DNA of 8,705 bases, taken from an uncultured Prevotella sp. (GTDB lineage: Bacteria; Bacteroidota; Bacteroidia; Bacteroidales; Bacteroidaceae). A program made the translations under genes and the position numbers. Location of the stretch: assembly GCA_947095945.1 (NCBI GenBank), contig CAMUQM010000075.1:1-8705 (forward strand), written 5' to 3'. Below, piece by piece: positions 6,448-8,705 of the stretch (positions are counted from its first letter, which is position 1; each line of letters starts with the position of its first letter). Under the pieces are notes generated by a model. That model did no database searches. It was not told where the DNA came from and saw nothing but the letters and a program-made list of their open reading frames with translations.

Positions 6448-7386
6448 ATGCACATTAGGTGGAAAAAGATAATTATCACTACGCTGGATATTCTACTGGC
6501 TATTTATCTCATCTTGGCAGTTACCTCATGGAATAACCCAGATGAGAGTAAATTGTTGTGCACCCAAGTGAACATCAACATATCTGACTCTAATAATGCA
6601 GGCTTCCTTACCGCAAACGAAATCAAACAGATATTAGAGAAAGTCCACCTCTACCCTCTCAATAAAAAGATATCTGATATCAATCCTCGCAACATTGAGG
6701 AGGCACTTAAAGTGGGACCATTCGTCAATACTGCCCAGTGTTACAAAACAAAAGATGGACAAATCAATATCTATATTACTCAACGTATGCCGATTATCCG
6801 CATCAAGAGTAGCAACGGTGCTGACTACTATCTTGATGATAACGGAGGAATACTTCCCAACTCGAAGTATACAAGTGACTTAATCATCGCAACAGGTAAT
6901 ATAGATAATAACTTTGCACGTCTTTACATTGCTCCGCTTGCCAAAGCTATCAGTGCATCACCACTATGGCTGAACCAGATAGAACAGATTAATGTCTTAC
7001 CTGACAAAGGTATAGAGTTAGTGCCACGCGTTGGTAATCAAATCATCTTCATGGGGTATCTTCCAAGGAACAATGGACCATGGAAGCGGAAACATGACAT
7101 CAACATCTTTGTAACAAAGAAGTTGTCACGCTTAGAGAAATTCTATCGATATGGTCTTTCTCAAGCTGGATGGAACAAATACTCTTACATCGACATAGAA
7201 TTCGACAACCAAATCATCTGTAAGAAACGTGATGAGAAAACTGAAAAAGCTGAGGAAGAAGCACTGCTTAAGAAAGCTAAGGCGGAACAAGTAGATGACA
7301 TACAACGTACAGAAGAGGAGGAGAGAGAGAAAGCCCGTAAGGAAGTTAAACGACAAGAAGATGCCACAGCTGAGCTTACGGAATAA
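6448..7386 (+). CDS. ftsQ: Divisome protein FtsQ with long charged C-terminal tail
   Basis: Bitopic inner-membrane divisome protein, expected to recruit FtsB/FtsL and downstream components in the periplasm. The 312 residues have a short basic N-terminus (HIRWKK), one membrane segment (about 8-27), a POTRA-like stretch (about 38-115, including FLTANEIKQIL and the turn before the RNIEEALK helix) and a beta region ending in YSYIDIEFDNQIICKK (245-260). That last segment is the best family signature. Sequence conservation in FtsQ is low, so the call also rests on position between murC and ftsA. After residue 260 comes a roughly 50-residue tail made largely of K, E, R, A and Q, probably helical or coiled coil and periplasmic. 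Typical FtsQ proteins end shortly after the beta domain. The ATG at 6448 follows a purine tract (6433-6445). Confidence 0.9.
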   Translation: MHIRWKKIIITTLDILLAIYLILAVTSWNNPDESKLLCTQVNINISDSNNAGFLTANEIKQILEKVHLYPLNKKISDINPRNIEEALKVGPFVNTAQCYKTKDGQINIYITQRMPIIRIKSSNGADYYLDDNGGILPNSKYTSDLIIATGNIDNNFARLYIAPLAKAISASPLWLNQIEQINVLPDKGIELVPRVGNQIIFMGYLPRNNGPWKRKHDINIFVTKKLSRLEKFYRYGLSQAGWNKYSYIDIEFDNQIICKKRDEKTEKAEEEALLKKAKAEQVDDIQRTEEEEREKARKEVKRQEDATAELTE

Positions 7387-7437
7387 ACAACTATCAATTT
7401 AGAGAATATAAAATAAGCAACATAATACTTAACGAAT

Positions 7438-8705
7438 ATGGCAGAGTTCATAGTAGCCATTGAATTAGGCTCATCAAAGATTACAGGAATCGCTGGCAAA
7501 AAGAATCTTGACGGCAGTATCTCCGTGCTTGCCGTTGTAAAGGAAGACGCTACACAGTGCATTCGCAAAGGTGTCGTCTATAACATTGACAAGACCGGAC
7601 AGTGCCTCACTGGCATCATCAACAAACTAAGGAAACAACTGAAGTATGAAATCTCTCAGGTTTATGTAGGTGTGGGGGGACAGTCTATACGAAGCGTTCG
7701 CAACGTTATTGTTAAGGATTTACCTACCGATACCATCATTACCTCAGAGATGATTAATGAGTTAATGGATGCCAACCGCAATATGACTTATCCTGATCAG
7801 GAGATTCTTGATGCTGTCACACAGGAGTATAAGGTTGATAACCAATTCTCTCTTGACCCTGTAGGCATTAAAGCTACTCGTCTTGAGGGTAACTTCCTCA
7901 ATATCTTATGGCGTAAGGCTTTCTATGAGAACCTCAACAACTGCTTTGAGAAGTCGGGTATTGCTATTGCCGAGATGTATCTTGCACCACTGGCTTTGGC
8001 TGATGCCGTATTGAGTGAGGCTGAGAAACGTGGTGGTTGTGTATTGGTTGACTTCGGTGCTGATACAACAACAGTTTCTGTATATTACAAGAATATCCTC
8101 CGCCACTTGGCTGTCATCCCATTAGGTGGCAATAATATTACAAAGGATATTGCCAGCCTTCAGATGGAAGAGAAGGATGCTGAGGCTATGAAACTCAAGT
8201 ATGGTTCTGCCTTCACTGAGAACAATGATATCGATAATACAATGAAATACTCTATTGATGCAGAACGCACAGTGGAGAGTCGTAAGTTCATCGAAATCGT
8301 TGAAGCACGTATTAGCGAGATTGTAGAGAATATATGGTATCAGGTACCATCAGAATATGCTGACAAACTTCTTGGTGGTATCATCCTCACCGGTGGAGGT
8401 ATGAACTTAAAGAACATTGAACGCTGTATTCGTAACACCACACATATCGACAAGATTCGTAAAGCAAACTTCGTCACACACACTATTTCATCCAGCAACG
8501 CTGATATCACAGCTAAGCATGGTGATATGAACACTATCCTCGGTCTGCTTGCCAAAGGCGATATGAATTGTGCCGGTGCTGAATATAATCCAACACAAAA
8601 CAATCTATTTAACAATGAGAATATTACTGTAGCAACTCCTGTCGAGCAACCCTACACCCCAACGTCTAACACAAGACAAGGACAAGGTATTGTACCTACT
8701 CCTGA
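7438..8705 (+). CDS. ftsA: Cell division protein FtsA (3' end missing)
   Basis: Actin-like ATPase that tethers FtsZ filaments to the cytoplasmic membrane and signals to the divisome. I translated 422 codons from the ATG at 7438 with no stop; the gene runs off the window. The nucleotide site is complete: phosphate-1 loop AIELGSSKITG (7-17), phosphate-2 loop LVDFGADTTTVSVY (203-216) and adenosine motif GGIILTGGGMNL (313-324). VYVGVGGQSIRSV (75-87) begins the 1C subdomain that replaces actin's 1B domain. These features identify FtsA rather than MreB or DnaK. After about residue 382 the sequence becomes rich in N, T, P and Q (low complexity), which looks like a flexible linker to the membrane-targeting helix expected beyond the window. 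It lies 51 bases after ftsQ; ftsZ would be expected next, but it is not visible. Confidence 0.96.
   Translation, partial: MAEFIVAIELGSSKITGIAGKKNLDGSISVLAVVKEDATQCIRKGVVYNIDKTGQCLTGIINKLRKQLKYEISQVYVGVGGQSIRSVRNVIVKDLPTDTIITSEMINELMDANRNMTYPDQEILDAVTQEYKVDNQFSLDPVGIKATRLEGNFLNILWRKAFYENLNNCFEKSGIAIAEMYLAPLALADAVLSEAEKRGGCVLVDFGADTTTVSVYYKNILRHLAVIPLGGNNITKDIASLQMEEKDAEAMKLKYGSAFTENNDIDNTMKYSIDAERTVESRKFIEIVEARISEIVENIWYQVPSEYADKLLGGIILTGGGMNLKNIERCIRNTTHIDKIRKANFVTHTISSSNADITAKHGDMNTILGLLAKGDMNCAGAEYNPTQNNLFNNENITVATPVEQPYTPTSNTRQGQGIVPTP

Noticed and set aside
7185..7568. 127-codon open frame on the - strand across the ftsQ-ftsA junction
   Set aside because: It is Ser-rich because it reads the complement of the K/E-rich FtsQ tail, and it overlaps two well-supported genes.

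Overview
This window is a contiguous stretch of the division and cell wall (dcw) cluster, all on the + strand. The order is mraY (5' end outside the window), murD, ftsW, murG, murC, ftsQ, ftsA (3' end outside the window). It covers the late cytoplasmic and membrane steps of peptidoglycan precursor synthesis and the first divisome genes. I see no RNA genes, insertion sequences, CRISPR arrays or phage genes.

The organism is most likely a member of Bacteroidota, probably Prevotellaceae. The proteins have the Bacteroidota style: MraY has a long extracytoplasmic insert and a C-terminal 'HESKITLRFI' block, MurC has EADEFDRSFHW, and FtsA reads GADTTTVSVY. Starts are preceded by A- or purine-rich tracts and usually lack a clear Shine-Dalgarno sequence. 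One spacer carries a TTG-N21-TAnnTTTG promoter of the Bacteroidota sigma type. The genus assignment is inferred from overall resemblance, not from a search.

Layout: partial mraY (1-896); a 178-base spacer (897-1074) with four consecutive perfect-stem hairpins, two of them copies of one another; murD (1075-2406); a 54-base spacer with a 9-bp tandem repeat; ftsW (2461-3747); a 79-base spacer with a probable internal promoter; murG (3827-4939); an 88-base spacer with a purine tract; murC (5028-6404); a 43-base spacer; ftsQ (6448-7386); a 51-base spacer; ftsA (7438 to the window end). No intrinsic terminator with a U-tract was found in any spacer, so read-through as one transcription unit is plausible, with extra input before murG.

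Together, MurC adds L-Ala and MurD adds D-Glu to the UDP-MurNAc precursor. MraY moves the finished phospho-MurNAc-pentapeptide to undecaprenyl phosphate (lipid I), and MurG adds GlcNAc (lipid II). FtsW polymerises lipid II at the septum, FtsQ links to the divisome in the periplasm, and FtsA anchors FtsZ to the membrane. No ddl or murB lies between murC and ftsQ, unlike E. coli.

I did not find a new system here. The observations most worth checking are the structured mraY-murD spacer, the promoter before murG, and several lineage-type departures from textbook motifs (MraY HDN, MurC GxHNxxN, an FtsW loop insert, an FtsQ charged tail).
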